Below, one piece after another: positions 8,360 through 17,994 of a stretch of DNA of 64,000 bases. The DNA is from Pedobacter suwonensis (lineage in GTDB: Bacteria > Bacteroidota > Bacteroidia > Sphingobacteriales > Sphingobacteriaceae): the NCBI RefSeq assembly GCF_900111825.1, contig NZ_FOJM01000002.1, positions 310,001 through 374,000 on the forward strand. Reading direction: 5' to 3'. The number at the start of each line of letters is the position of its first letter. Position 1 is the stretch's first letter. Position numbers and translations under genes: made by a program. The notes beneath the pieces were generated by a model. It searched no databases. It was not told the origin of the DNA and saw only the letters and a program-made list of their open reading frames with translations.

Positions 8360-10714
8360 TTACTGAACTGATGGTGGTGGCACTTTCACACCCCATTTCT
8401 TATTGGGTAGACGGCCCATTTTCAGGATAAGTGTCCCGCCCTGCATGAGTTGATCCCGATACAACCACGCTTGATGAAGTGCCTTTCCATTCCAGGAAGC
8501 TGATTGAATGTAAACATTGTCCTTTGAATTGTTATCGGCTTTTATAGTCAGCGATTTTCCATTACCGAGTATGATGACTGATTCGCTGAACACGGGACTT
8601 CCGATCTGGATGGTAGGCCTGAAATCTGTCAGCCCCTTTACGTCGAAAAGTCCGAGGGATGACATCACATACCAGGAACCCAACTGGCCCTGGTCTTCGT
8701 CCTGACCATATCCGTACCCATGAACACTTTCAGTACCGTAGAATTCATCACATATGGCCCTGGTCCACTTTTGGGTCAGCCACGGGGCTGAGGAATAGTT
8801 AAATAACCAGCTGATGTGCAGGTTGGGCTGATTGCCATGATTGTAAAGAGACTGTATGCCTGCAAATGCGTCTATGGTTTTGCCTCCACCAAAAGCATTC
8901 TTTCTGGAGGTTTCGAAAATTTCATTCAACCTGTTGTTAAAGGTTTGTTCTCCGATCTCATTGATCAGGGATTTAGGGTTTTGCGGCACATAAAAAGTAT
9001 ATTGAGTGGCATTGCCTTCCTGAAAGCCCCGCCACGCTTCTAAAGGGTCAAACTTGTTGATAAACGTGCCATCTTCCATTTTAGGACGCACAAGCTTTAA
9101 TGTTTTATCGAATATATTTTTCCAACCATCTGACAGTTGGATCATTTTCTGATAATCTGCTGTTTTACCCAGCCTCTTGGCAAATTGTGCTGCAGCAAAG
9201 GCGCTGTAACTGTATTCAAGCGTATGCGAACCGGAAAAATGAGACCCGGTCGAATCTGTTTTGTCGGCATCTAAATAGGGTACGTAACCTTTCGTTATAA
9301 AACTTTTGGTATCCATTTTGCCCGAACCTACCAGCCTATTTTGATAACCCAGTTCATTTCCCTTTACGGCTTCATAAGCTAACTTCGAATCATAATCACG
9401 AATGCCAGCCTGATAAGCCCCCGCGATGGCCAGGCCCACGAAATTGGTGCCCACGCCGGAAACAAAATTGCTGTTGGCTATTCCATCACCAAACCAGCCA
9501 CGTTCTTTATAAATTTCCAGCTGGGTGTGCACAAAATCACTGTAATGGGTAGGATAAGAAAGTGCCCATAGTTGTGTAAGGTTCCAGAAACCTCCCCATA
9601 TGGCATCAGTATTCATAAAATTGTAGCTAAATTTTCCCATTGCATCTTTGGGCAGCTGACCGATGGTACCATCGTGTCTTGGAAAATTTCCATTCACATC
9701 GCTGGCGATTCCCCGCCCCAGAAGCGTATGATAAAGGCCGGTATAAAATTTTGTTTTAGCCGCAACATTTTTGGTTGATACCTTAAGTTTATTCAGTGCA
9801 ATACTCCATTCGCGCTGAGCAGCGGCTTTTGCCGTAGCAAAGGTTAGGTGTTCGGCTTCAGTTTTCAGGTTAAGCTTTGCATTTGCAACGGAGGTATAAG
9901 AGAGGCCAACCTTGATTTCGATACGCTCATTTTCTGAAGTTTTATAGCCTAAATATAAACCTGCACCGATTCCTTTCGATGATCTTTGATTCGCTCTTGC
10001 GGCCTCTTTAGCCAAAGCACCCACTGTAAGTGGCTTTTTATTGAGTTCCCCAAAAAAGTACATGGCAACGCGCCCGCCCTCATCATAGGTTTTAATATAT
10101 TTAGGATAGGTTATCACATAGCCTTGAAAATGGGTATCATCAATCATTTCTACCGAGGCGTCGGTTACCGGTCCGCTTTCGCCCTGAACATTTCCTATCG
10201 ACAGGATGATTCTTGAACTGTCTGATTTCGGAAAGGTATATCGATGAAACCCAACCCGCTTTGTAGCCGTGAGTTCTGCTTGAATTTTAAAATCGTCCAA
10301 AATTACTGAATAGTACCCTGGTGCTGCAATTTCATTTTCCCTCGAAAAACCTGAACGGTAACCACTTCCGGGCTTTTCAAGTGCACCGGGAACGGTTTTG
10401 AGTGTACCCGCTGTTGGCATAAAGCTGATCCCGCCAACCTGCCATTCATGGAAATGCACAAAGCCCTCTATTGACGTGTGCCGGGTATCATATCCAACCG
10501 CCTCCCAACCCTGCAGGTTTCCATAACTGCCATTGGTAGACGGTGCAAGTTTTGCCATTCCATAAGGAACTGCTGCGGGGGTGTAAAAAAACCACCTGCT
10601 GTGCGCAGTGCCGATATTTGGATTCACAAATTTCAGCACATCCTGTGCATGGGAAATAGCATGAAAAAAAATTAAAACCAGGAGAACGGATAGTGATTTA
10701 AGGCCTGTTTTCAT
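8360..10714 (-). CDS. GH92 exo-alpha-mannosidase
   Basis: 784 residues with a signal peptide ending near AISHAQ (about 23). GH92 enzymes are calcium-dependent, inverting exo-alpha-mannosidases that trim alpha-1,2, -1,3, -1,4 or -1,6 mannose. Visible landmarks are the N-terminal block FFYTPAAVPYGMAKLAP and GFVHFHEWQVGG, the acid motif QEGNATQYTFYVP (Glu566), and the base region GQDEDQGQLGSWYVMSSLG (Asp672 and Asp674). The family norm at the last two sites is EGNAWQYTW and GNDDxGQMSAWYV, so this member is somewhat divergent (T for W, QDED for NDD), which may affect linkage choice. It sits 20 bases after the GH76 gene in the operon and would finish the products made by that endo-enzyme. Confidence 0.92.
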   Translation of the reverse strand: MKTGLKSLSVLLVLIFFHAISHAQDVLKFVNPNIGTAHSRWFFYTPAAVPYGMAKLAPSTNGSYGNLQGWEAVGYDTRHTSIEGFVHFHEWQVGGISFMPTAGTLKTVPGALEKPGSGYRSGFSRENEIAAPGYYSVILDDFKIQAELTATKRVGFHRYTFPKSDSSRIILSIGNVQGESGPVTDASVEMIDDTHFQGYVITYPKYIKTYDEGGRVAMYFFGELNKKPLTVGALAKEAARANQRSSKGIGAGLYLGYKTSENERIEIKVGLSYTSVANAKLNLKTEAEHLTFATAKAAAQREWSIALNKLKVSTKNVAAKTKFYTGLYHTLLGRGIASDVNGNFPRHDGTIGQLPKDAMGKFSYNFMNTDAIWGGFWNLTQLWALSYPTHYSDFVHTQLEIYKERGWFGDGIANSNFVSGVGTNFVGLAIAGAYQAGIRDYDSKLAYEAVKGNELGYQNRLVGSGKMDTKSFITKGYVPYLDADKTDSTGSHFSGSHTLEYSYSAFAAAQFAKRLGKTADYQKMIQLSDGWKNIFDKTLKLVRPKMEDGTFINKFDPLEAWRGFQEGNATQYTFYVPQNPKSLINEIGEQTFNNRLNEIFETSRKNAFGGGKTIDAFAGIQSLYNHGNQPNLHISWLFNYSSAPWLTQKWTRAICDEFYGTESVHGYGYGQDEDQGQLGSWYVMSSLGLFDVKGLTDFRPTIQIGSPVFSESVIILGNGKSLTIKADNNSKDNVYIQSASWNGKALHQAWLYRDQLMQGGTLILKMGRLPNKKWGVKVPPPSVQ

Positions 10715-10733
10715 AAAAATTGAGGATCTGTTA

Positions 10734-11939
10734 TTAAAATTTTGATAGCATTGCCTGTAGTCTTTGCATCCAGGCCTGATCTACAGTTTCCATTTCTGTA
10801 GAACGGTTCTGGCCATCAAAGCCTGCAAAGAAATAATAGCCCAAGGTAGTTGAATTTCGATTGGCAATATTTAGCCGGTTGATATTTTCTTTGGCATATA
10901 CCAGCCAGGCTTCATTTTTGTCGGCTTCATAAAGTCTGATCATGGCCTGAGAGCCCCAGGCACACCACGCCGGGTTGATCCTGGTCTCTGCGGTATTGAA
11001 AACATAACCTTTGTACAGTGCGTTCCAGAGCGTATTATTCATGGCTTTTCCCAAATTTTGTGCTTTGGTTAGATAAGAAGGGTCGTTGAAAACCTTACTA
11101 TAAATCAGAAAAGCTTCTATCATTATGGCATTATCGTAGGTAAATTTTTCGTTGTGTTTTGAGCCTTCACCGGCGCCATCTATCTTCCAGATGTAAAGGC
11201 CGGTATTTGGATCGAACATTTTTGCACTCAACCAGGCATCAACCTGTCTTGCCCAGTCTCTGTAGATGGATGCTCCGGTCAAACCATACAGTTTAGCGAA
11301 CAATTGGAGGGTTAATCCATTGGTTTGCGTTGGTTTTTCAGGTTTCTGCGTATTCCAGTAAAAGCCTCCACCGTAAGCGTTATCCCAAAGGCCACTGTTA
11401 ATCAGCCAGTCAGCACAGGCTTTAGCCTTCGCCAGGTAAGCCTGTTTATCGGCACCTGTTGTTACCTCATAAGCCTCCAGATATACCATACCGCTCAATG
11501 CATTATCATCCACATATTTATCTCCCCCCGCGCCGCTACCATCAAGGTTAACCGATGCGAAATACCCACCCCGGAGGTCTTTCTTATCCCACATATTGTC
11601 CATGAATTTGAATGTATTGTTCATATACACCAAATAACCCGTTTCTCCTGCAGCAACCATGGCGGCATCAGCATAAATCTGGCTTACGTTATACCACTCA
11701 AAACAATTCGAAGATTTAGATGTGGTGTTGGCCCGGTATCCGTAGCTAGCGGTAAGCAGGTTATTCACGGTGAAAGTATGGGTATCTTTTGCCTGCTGGA
11801 GGTAATTGACCGGTGCACCCGGAACTACGGGCGGGAGTACAGGGGGTGGAACAACAGGTGCCGCTGCCGGCTGCTTTTTGCATGAGACGGCGAAGAAAAG
11901 GGCAAGCGTGAATGCGGTATATCTAAATAATGCTTTCAT
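10734..11939 (-). CDS. GH76 endo-alpha-1,6-mannanase, lipoprotein
   Basis: 401 residues. A lipoprotein signal ends in FAVSC (Cys20) followed by KK and a Pro-rich spacer, then an alpha6/alpha6-barrel protein. GH76 enzymes cleave the alpha-1,6-mannan backbone of fungal cell-wall mannan. The tandem acids in KYVDDNALSGMVYLEAYE (Asp144-Asp145) match the Asp-Asp catalytic pair of the family. GGGFYWN (about 194-200), EKFTYDNA and YYFFAGFDGQ are further typical pieces. As a lipoprotein encoded next to SusE it is probably on the cell surface, where endo-cleavage feeds the SusCD importer. A hairpin with a T run lies directly upstream of its start (11951-11976). Confidence 0.88.
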   Translation of the reverse strand: MKALFRYTAFTLALFFAVSCKKQPAAAPVVPPPVLPPVVPGAPVNYLQQAKDTHTFTVNNLLTASYGYRANTTSKSSNCFEWYNVSQIYADAAMVAAGETGYLVYMNNTFKFMDNMWDKKDLRGGYFASVNLDGSGAGGDKYVDDNALSGMVYLEAYEVTTGADKQAYLAKAKACADWLINSGLWDNAYGGGFYWNTQKPEKPTQTNGLTLQLFAKLYGLTGASIYRDWARQVDAWLSAKMFDPNTGLYIWKIDGAGEGSKHNEKFTYDNAIMIEAFLIYSKVFNDPSYLTKAQNLGKAMNNTLWNALYKGYVFNTAETRINPAWCAWGSQAMIRLYEADKNEAWLVYAKENINRLNIANRNSTTLGYYFFAGFDGQNRSTEMETVDQAWMQRLQAMLSKF

Positions 11940-11950
11940 AAAACAGGTTT

Positions 11951-11976
11951 AAAAACCACCGGCAACACACCGGTGG
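11951..11976 (-). terminator. Intra-operon terminator/attenuator between susE and GH76
   Basis: On the minus strand CCACCGG-TGTGTTG-CCGGTGG is followed directly by TTTTT. It begins 12 bases after the SusE stop and ends about 12 bases before the GH76 start. This would lower expression of the hydrolases relative to SusCDE, or protect the upstream mRNA 3' end. Confidence 0.7.
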
Positions 11977-11987
11977 CAGCGCTTAAT

Positions 11988-13115
11988 TTATTGAGTAATG
12001 ATGCTATGCGTATACGGACCGGTTGCACTAAGGCTAACGGTCACCTTCACGCTTTTGTTATCGGCAGCAGGATCGAACTTATAGGTATTGTTCCACTGAT
12101 CACTGGACACCGGATTGAGATAAAAATAAGATGCGGCCTGACCCACCGGGCTTACATTGTTTACATTGCTGCTGCCCATGTATTTTATACCTGCAGCAGT
12201 ATGAAGCGCAAATTTATAACGCTCGTCCCTACCCCATGAAAACTGATAGAAAACAACCGGTATTGCACCAGATTGCCAGGTGCCGTTAGCAGCATAGTTT
12301 AATTGTCCGATTTCGCTTGAGTAGGCAGACATATAAAGTCCCAGGCTTTGAATTTCGGTTACTTCTAACACACTTGCTACATTGAAATCGTACTTCATAT
12401 AATACACTTTTGAATTGCCGGAAACGGCGATTGTTGAAGCGCCTTCTTTAATCAAAGTGCCTTCAGCATAAAATTTTCTTCCGCCGGCAGTTGGCTTGTC
12501 TGTAAGGTGGTAAGTTCCGGCTTTTAGTGACGTATACAGTTCATAAACGCCGTCTTCAAGCTTTTTAAACCTGAGCGCTTTGCTCACATCATCACCACCT
12601 TCTGTTGCCGAACCCGTTAGGTATAGGTCAGTTGGCACATCGGCAAATCCTGCCGGACGTTCGAGCAGCAATGTCCTGCTTTCCTGACCGGTTTTTTTGT
12701 TACTGGCTTTTGACGCGATTACCGTCCAGCTGACCTTGCCTGTAGAAGAGGAGTTGATACCACATAACGCCGCAATTTTGGTCAGGTCTTTATGCGATAT
12801 GCTAACCTGGGCTTGTATCCCTCCGCCATCAGAAATGACTTTGAAAACCGGGTTGGAGAAGTTGCCGCCTTCTTTATCAAAGGCCACTTCATAAAGTACA
12901 AGTCCTCCATCTTCGGGAGTTGCTGCCGTCCACTTGAACTGCTGGGATGCAGCTGCATTAGACGGAGTGAGTTTTATGCTCGCCATATTGGCCGGCAGGC
13001 TTAATGTGCCGGTTGTGCTAATGTTTTCGTTGAGTGATTGCTCATTCTTTTTGCAAGAGCTTGCAGCGGTGCATATCACCAGCACCATAGTGAATAATGT
13101 TTTGAGATTTTTCAT
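11988..13115 (-). CDS. SusE/SusF-like outer-membrane lipoprotein
   Basis: 375 residues. A lipoprotein signal ends at CTAASSC (Cys21) followed by KK. The N-terminal part has the SusE-type Ig-like region (LTPSNAAASQQFKWTAATPEDGGLVLYEVAFD), and two further beta-rich glycan-binding-like modules follow (about 160-265 and 265-375). SusE/F proteins sit on the surface and bind the polysaccharide but have no catalytic residues. Here the likely ligand is alpha-mannan. The gene lies 13 bases after SusD and is followed by a terminator-like hairpin before the GH76 gene. Confidence 0.82.
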   Translation of the reverse strand: MKNLKTLFTMVLVICTAASSCKKNEQSLNENISTTGTLSLPANMASIKLTPSNAAASQQFKWTAATPEDGGLVLYEVAFDKEGGNFSNPVFKVISDGGGIQAQVSISHKDLTKIAALCGINSSSTGKVSWTVIASKASNKKTGQESRTLLLERPAGFADVPTDLYLTGSATEGGDDVSKALRFKKLEDGVYELYTSLKAGTYHLTDKPTAGGRKFYAEGTLIKEGASTIAVSGNSKVYYMKYDFNVASVLEVTEIQSLGLYMSAYSSEIGQLNYAANGTWQSGAIPVVFYQFSWGRDERYKFALHTAAGIKYMGSSNVNNVSPVGQAASYFYLNPVSSDQWNNTYKFDPAADNKSVKVTVSLSATGPYTHSIITQ

Positions 13116-13128
13116 ATTCTTATGAGGC

Positions 13129-14751
13129 TTAGTAACCAGGATTTTGTGTTAAGTTTTTGTTCAGGCTTAACTCGCTTGACGGAATTGCCCATAAATAATC
13201 CCTTTGCGGATTAAACTTGCGTTGTTGTGTTCTGATGTAGCCGCCATCTACGTTCTGGTCAGTTGCAAATTTTGCTCCATGGGCAAAGCCATTCATGGTC
13301 AATTCTGCTACCCGCCATCGTCTGATGTCATCTGTTCTCAAACCTTCCATTGCGAGCTCAGCCCTGCGTTCACGGCGGATAACCGCAGTTAAATCTCCTG
13401 ACGGAAAACTTAAAGCTGCCGGATCGGTGAAACCAGCCCTGGCACGGAGCGCACCAATGGTTTTCGCCCATATAGTGGCATCCATCTGCCCTAGGGCGTT
13501 TTTGGCTTCTGCGTAAGTGAGCAACACCTCCGCATAACGGAAAAGGTGTAAATTATTTCCTGATACAAAACTTGATAAAGCAATCGGATCGAAGTATTTT
13601 CTCCAGTAATAACCTGTTGCGGATGCGCTTTGCGAACCCGGCGAATATTCATCCAGGCCTGGCTGAACAGGATCTGAACCGGGTTTGATGTAAATTGTTT
13701 TGGTCGTATTATTAGGATTTACCCAGGTATACCGATCATAAACCACCGTTGCGGTAAGCCTGGGATCGCGGTTAATATAAGGGTTGCTTTCCACATAACC
13801 CGAACCTGCTTCATTAATTCCTTTTCCGTTGAGCATGATATAGTCATTGACCAACTCCTGTGTCGGAGCCATGGCACTCACCCTTCCGCCAACTGTTCTT
13901 GGGGCAAAATCCCAGAAATTCTGCCAGGTTCTCACCGTTGGAACATATTGAAGAGATAATATGCTTTCGCTATTGGTTTTATTGGTTGCAGGGTCACTAA
14001 ATAAGGCACTGTAATTTGACGTTAATGAATAGGTGCCGTAGACTGCCTGATTGTTGATCAACTTTTCGCAAACCGCCACTACTTCATTCATTTTGTTTCC
14101 CTGGTAAAGCAATGTTCTCATCTGCAGGGCAAGTGCTGCACCTTTTGTAATCCTGCCGTTTTCACTGGCCGGTAGCTGATCTTTACTTGGAAGATTGGGA
14201 ATGGCCGCTTCAAGCTGAGCGATAATGTAGTCGCTTACCGCTGCTTTTGAGGTACGTGGAATTACCTGGGCCTCTTCTGGTGTAAGGTCATGATCCGGAA
14301 GGGGCACATCTCCATACCATTTACTTAGATTGAACAATGCGAAAGCCCTCATAAACTGATTTTCAGCTTTCATCCTGGCAATAGTTGCCGCCGGAAGTGT
14401 TTTGTTTTGGTCTACATTTTCTAGAAATATATTGACTGACTTTATGGTTTTGTAATAACTTGCCCAGTCTCCGGCAAACTTGGCGGTGAGCGAAGTAGCA
14501 TTTCCGCTTGCAATCAGGTTAAGGTCTCCTGAAGGTGAATATGCGTTATCAGAGAGTGCTTCCGGCTCAAAATATAATGAACTGTTGTAAAGCAAGCTGT
14601 AATTATTATTGAGTGCACTGTTTACATTCACATCCACGGTCCAGAATGTTAAATCTGAAAACCGGTCGGTTGGCGCAATATCGAGCTTTTTACATCCTGC
14701 AACAGCAAGTAGGCTGAAAGCGATGATGAGGTTTTTTTTAAAAAATTTCAT
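13129..14751 (-). CDS. SusD/RagB-family glycan-binding lipoprotein
   Basis: 540 residues. The lipoprotein signal ends at LAVAGC (Cys20) followed by KKLDIAPTDRFSD, a classic SusD start. TPR-like helices and the RagB C-terminal domain follow, with RRERRAELAMEGLRTDDIRRWR (shown here to locate it, about 458-479) and the end LWAIPSSELSLNKNLTQNPGY. SusD forms a hinged lid over SusC and captures the oligosaccharide before import. It lies 23 bases downstream of SusC and is certainly part of the same transcript. Confidence 0.96.
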   Translation of the reverse strand: MKFFKKNLIIAFSLLAVAGCKKLDIAPTDRFSDLTFWTVDVNVNSALNNNYSLLYNSSLYFEPEALSDNAYSPSGDLNLIASGNATSLTAKFAGDWASYYKTIKSVNIFLENVDQNKTLPAATIARMKAENQFMRAFALFNLSKWYGDVPLPDHDLTPEEAQVIPRTSKAAVSDYIIAQLEAAIPNLPSKDQLPASENGRITKGAALALQMRTLLYQGNKMNEVVAVCEKLINNQAVYGTYSLTSNYSALFSDPATNKTNSESILSLQYVPTVRTWQNFWDFAPRTVGGRVSAMAPTQELVNDYIMLNGKGINEAGSGYVESNPYINRDPRLTATVVYDRYTWVNPNNTTKTIYIKPGSDPVQPGLDEYSPGSQSASATGYYWRKYFDPIALSSFVSGNNLHLFRYAEVLLTYAEAKNALGQMDATIWAKTIGALRARAGFTDPAALSFPSGDLTAVIRRERRAELAMEGLRTDDIRRWRVAELTMNGFAHGAKFATDQNVDGGYIRTQQRKFNPQRDYLWAIPSSELSLNKNLTQNPGY

Positions 14752-14774
14752 ATGAATAATTCTAACCGTGAATA

Positions 14775-17700
14775 TTAAAAGGTGATGTCCAGACCTGCTC
14801 CGTAAAAAATCGGTAATGGATACTGGCGGGCGCTATTCGAACTCGAGCCCGTGCTCAGGTTATTCCCGAATTCTGAAGTTTCCGGGTCGATAAATTTAAG
14901 TTTTGAAAGCGTGAACAAATTCTGCCCGATCAGGGAAACCCTCAGGCGCTGAATACCTGCTTTTTGTGTCAGTGCCTGTGGCAAGGTATAACCGATATTT
15001 ACATTCTTTAAACGTGCGTAAGCCGCATCATATTTGTAAAGATCGGAACCAGTTCTCCAGTTGTTGGTATTTGATGGCGATCCGATGTTGGCAAAAATCG
15101 GGTAACGCGCGTCAGGATTTCCGGGACTCCAGTAATCGGTCATGTGTTCATATACTGTAGCACCATAACCGTAATGAAAAGGCTCGACAAGCTCTCCGCG
15201 AAGGAATGTTTCGCGTTTACCCACCCCTTGGATGAACAGCTGAAGATCGAAGCCTTTTACAGCCAGGCGGTAGGTGAACCCGAAAGTATATCTTGGAAAA
15301 GGGTTGCCCAATACCGTTTTATCTTTTGCATCAATCACACCATCATTATTCAGATCTTTAAATTTAACGTCTCCCGGCACAACTGCGTTTCCGGCAATTT
15401 TAGGAGAGTTGCTGACGTCTGCCTGATTTTGAAAAAATCCGTTGGTTTGATAGCCGTAATACTGCGTAATGGGTTCGCCCACACGCCTGAGCAATTGGAA
15501 TACATCCTGATTGATGATCTGTTCGGTAGCCCCGCCTGATAACTGAAGCAACTTGTTCTGGTTATCTGCTACGTTAAGGCTAAAACTTTGGGTTACGTTT
15601 TCTCCACGTAAATTGTAGGTAACTGAAGCTTCCCAGCCTTTACTTCTCACTTTCGCTACGTTAAAATCGGGTGTAGCCGCGCCAAATATTGCCGGAACAT
15701 CCTGCCTCGGCTGAAGGATATCTCTGGTTACTTTATTGAAGTAATCAAAAGTAGCCGTTAATGCATTGTCAAAAAAACCTGCTTCTAAACCGATATTTAA
15801 GGTAGAAGCCTTTTCCCAGGTTAAATCCCGGTTAGATAATAATGTACCTGCACCCCCTACCGGGATATTATTGAATCCATAAGCACTTGCATAGTTAAAA
15901 TAGGTGGTTTGATACTGGAAGTTGCCCACATTCTGATTTCCTAAAACCCCATAAGAGGCACGAAGTTTCAGATTGCTTACCGTACGCTTTAGGGATTCCA
16001 TAAAAGATTCCTGAGAGATGATCCAGCCTGCACTCACCGATGGAAAGAAACTGCCGCGGTTGCCCCTGGCAAATTTTGAAGAAGCATCGTACCGTGCTGT
16101 GGCCTCCAGCAGATAACGGTCTTCGAAAGCATAATTGAGTCTGCCAAATAAAGACTGTAAGCTGTTGGAATTGATAGCTAAGCTATTATTGGAATTAATG
16201 GGATCCACTATGGTTCCTGTTGTTGGTGTTCCCAGTAACTGGTCTGTTAGGGTTTTTTGAAGCTGAAAGCCGCGTTGTGAATAATTTTCGCTTGAAGCAC
16301 CCAACTGAACTTTAAAATCGTGCGCTGCAATTTTCTGTCCATATTCCAGATAAACCTTGGTGTTGAAAAGTTGCGATTTGCTGTTGGCATCCAAAACCGA
16401 GCGATCATCTCCGTAAACGCCTGAAGGAAGAAAGTTTACCTGTTTACGGCGGAAGAATGTGCCATTGTTTTGCAAGGTTCCACCGAATTCACCGGTAAGT
16501 TTCAGGTTTTTGGTAATGTTAAACTGGCCATTGAATGATCCGAAAATCTCATCATTATCTGCCTGGTTAAATCCGCCGTTTTCCAGAACGCCGTATTCAT
16601 TATACTGCGAAGCAAAAGGATTGGTGAGGTAGTTGCCATTTTCGTCCTGCCAGTTGAAATTGTGTGGAACCCTGTTTGCATCGGCGAAGATATTGTTGTC
16701 ACCCACGCTGTTGGTCTTGTTTCTGGTTTTGGTATAAAGCAAGATGAAATTCGTGCGTAATTTTCCGATAACATTGGTCTGATTTAACCTCAAATTGTAT
16801 TTCTGATAGCCGAATTTTGATCCCTCACCCCCATTGCCAATAAAATTACTTTGCTGATCCTGGAGACCTGCTGAAACATAGAAGGCGCTTTTTTCTCCAC
16901 CCCCGGAAATGTTTATGTTATGTGACTGTTGTGGTGCGGTGCGTAAAAGATGTTCGATATCCCAGGTGCCATCTCCCTGATCTTTGAGTTGCTGAATCTG
17001 GTCCGGTGTATATGCCGGGCTTAAACCTGAATTAACCAGAGATTCGTTTTTATAATAGGCATTTTGCCAGGCCGGAACTTTATGTACCAGCACATTGGCA
17101 TCCTGGATGCCGTAACTTCCATTATAGGAAACTGTCGTTTTCTGATTGAGCCTACCAGCTTTTGTAGTGATTAAAATTACTCCGTTGGCAGCCCTCGAAC
17201 CATAAATGGCAGCAGAACCGGCATCTTTTAGTACAGATACGCTCGCAATATCGTTTGGATTGATGGTGTTCAGATTCCCTCCAACAATACCATCCACAAC
17301 CACCAGGGGCGTATTGTCTCCTAAAGTTCCTACCCCCCTGATATTCACGGTAACATCACTTCCCGGGTTTAAGTTGGTTTGCTGAATGATGAGATTGGGT
17401 GCTTCGCCCTGAAGTGCCTGGTAAGTATTCAGTACAGGCTTATTCTCGATGTTCTTCGCATCAATGGTGCTCACCGAACCAGTTATAGATACCCGTTTTT
17501 GTGTACCATAACCCACAACCACCACCTCATTCAAATCATTGCCGGCAGCAGGTGCCAGCTTTACGTTAATTACCTTCCGCGAGGCAATGGCAATCTCCTG
17601 GCCCGTATAACCGATATAGGAAAAAGAGAGACTTCCTGACGCCAGGTTATCAGGAACTGAAATGCTGTAGTTCCCGTTAGCATCAGTAACAGTGCCTACC

Positions 17701-17927
17701 GATGTGCCTTTAATCTGCACGTTTACTCCCGGAAGGCCGCTGCCTTTCTCGTCCACTACTTTTCCACCTATGGTGATATTTTTAGATCCTTGCCCCAACG
17801 GTGTTAAAGCTGAGGGGCTTGCAGCGAGGTAACCTGGCATAAAAAGCACCAGCACTACCAGCAGCAAGGCCAGCTGCCTGCAGAAGCACCGCTTAAGTTT
17901 TTTTGATTGGTAAATTTTGAGTCTCAT
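14775..17927 (-). CDS. SusC/RagA TonB-dependent outer-membrane transporter
   Basis: 1050 residues from the ATG at 17927; the frame is open to an ATG at 17960, but 17927 gives a better signal sequence (MRLKIYQSKKLKRCFC then a hydrophobic stretch). Order: signal, carboxypeptidase-D-like regulatory domain (GGKVVDEKGSGLPGVNVQIKG), plug domain (GVGTLGDNTPLVVVDGIVGG, then ASVSVLKDAGSAAIYGSRAANG), and a 22-strand-type barrel ending in aromatic F. It imports oligosaccharides with energy from TonB-ExbBD. With SusD and SusE it forms the uptake complex of the mannan locus. It is 34 bases after the MFS gene when the longer frame is used. Confidence 0.95.
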   Translation of the reverse strand: MRLKIYQSKKLKRCFCRQLALLLVVLVLFMPGYLAASPSALTPLGQGSKNITIGGKVVDEKGSGLPGVNVQIKGTSVGTVTDANGNYSISVPDNLASGSLSFSYIGYTGQEIAIASRKVINVKLAPAAGNDLNEVVVVGYGTQKRVSITGSVSTIDAKNIENKPVLNTYQALQGEAPNLIIQQTNLNPGSDVTVNIRGVGTLGDNTPLVVVDGIVGGNLNTINPNDIASVSVLKDAGSAAIYGSRAANGVILITTKAGRLNQKTTVSYNGSYGIQDANVLVHKVPAWQNAYYKNESLVNSGLSPAYTPDQIQQLKDQGDGTWDIEHLLRTAPQQSHNINISGGGEKSAFYVSAGLQDQQSNFIGNGGEGSKFGYQKYNLRLNQTNVIGKLRTNFILLYTKTRNKTNSVGDNNIFADANRVPHNFNWQDENGNYLTNPFASQYNEYGVLENGGFNQADNDEIFGSFNGQFNITKNLKLTGEFGGTLQNNGTFFRRKQVNFLPSGVYGDDRSVLDANSKSQLFNTKVYLEYGQKIAAHDFKVQLGASSENYSQRGFQLQKTLTDQLLGTPTTGTIVDPINSNNSLAINSNSLQSLFGRLNYAFEDRYLLEATARYDASSKFARGNRGSFFPSVSAGWIISQESFMESLKRTVSNLKLRASYGVLGNQNVGNFQYQTTYFNYASAYGFNNIPVGGAGTLLSNRDLTWEKASTLNIGLEAGFFDNALTATFDYFNKVTRDILQPRQDVPAIFGAATPDFNVAKVRSKGWEASVTYNLRGENVTQSFSLNVADNQNKLLQLSGGATEQIINQDVFQLLRRVGEPITQYYGYQTNGFFQNQADVSNSPKIAGNAVVPGDVKFKDLNNDGVIDAKDKTVLGNPFPRYTFGFTYRLAVKGFDLQLFIQGVGKRETFLRGELVEPFHYGYGATVYEHMTDYWSPGNPDARYPIFANIGSPSNTNNWRTGSDLYKYDAAYARLKNVNIGYTLPQALTQKAGIQRLRVSLIGQNLFTLSKLKFIDPETSEFGNNLSTGSSSNSARQYPLPIFYGAGLDITF

Positions 17928-17994
17928 AACATTTTGATTGGTTAGCATGCCCACAGGCATTTTTGATATATGGTTAGGTTCTTTTGGTGTTTAT

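Noticed and set aside
8026..8396. Frames of 69-110 codons in the 500-base gap between GH92 and GH97
   Set aside because: Three competing frames on both strands, none with a signature or plausible start; treated as noncoding.
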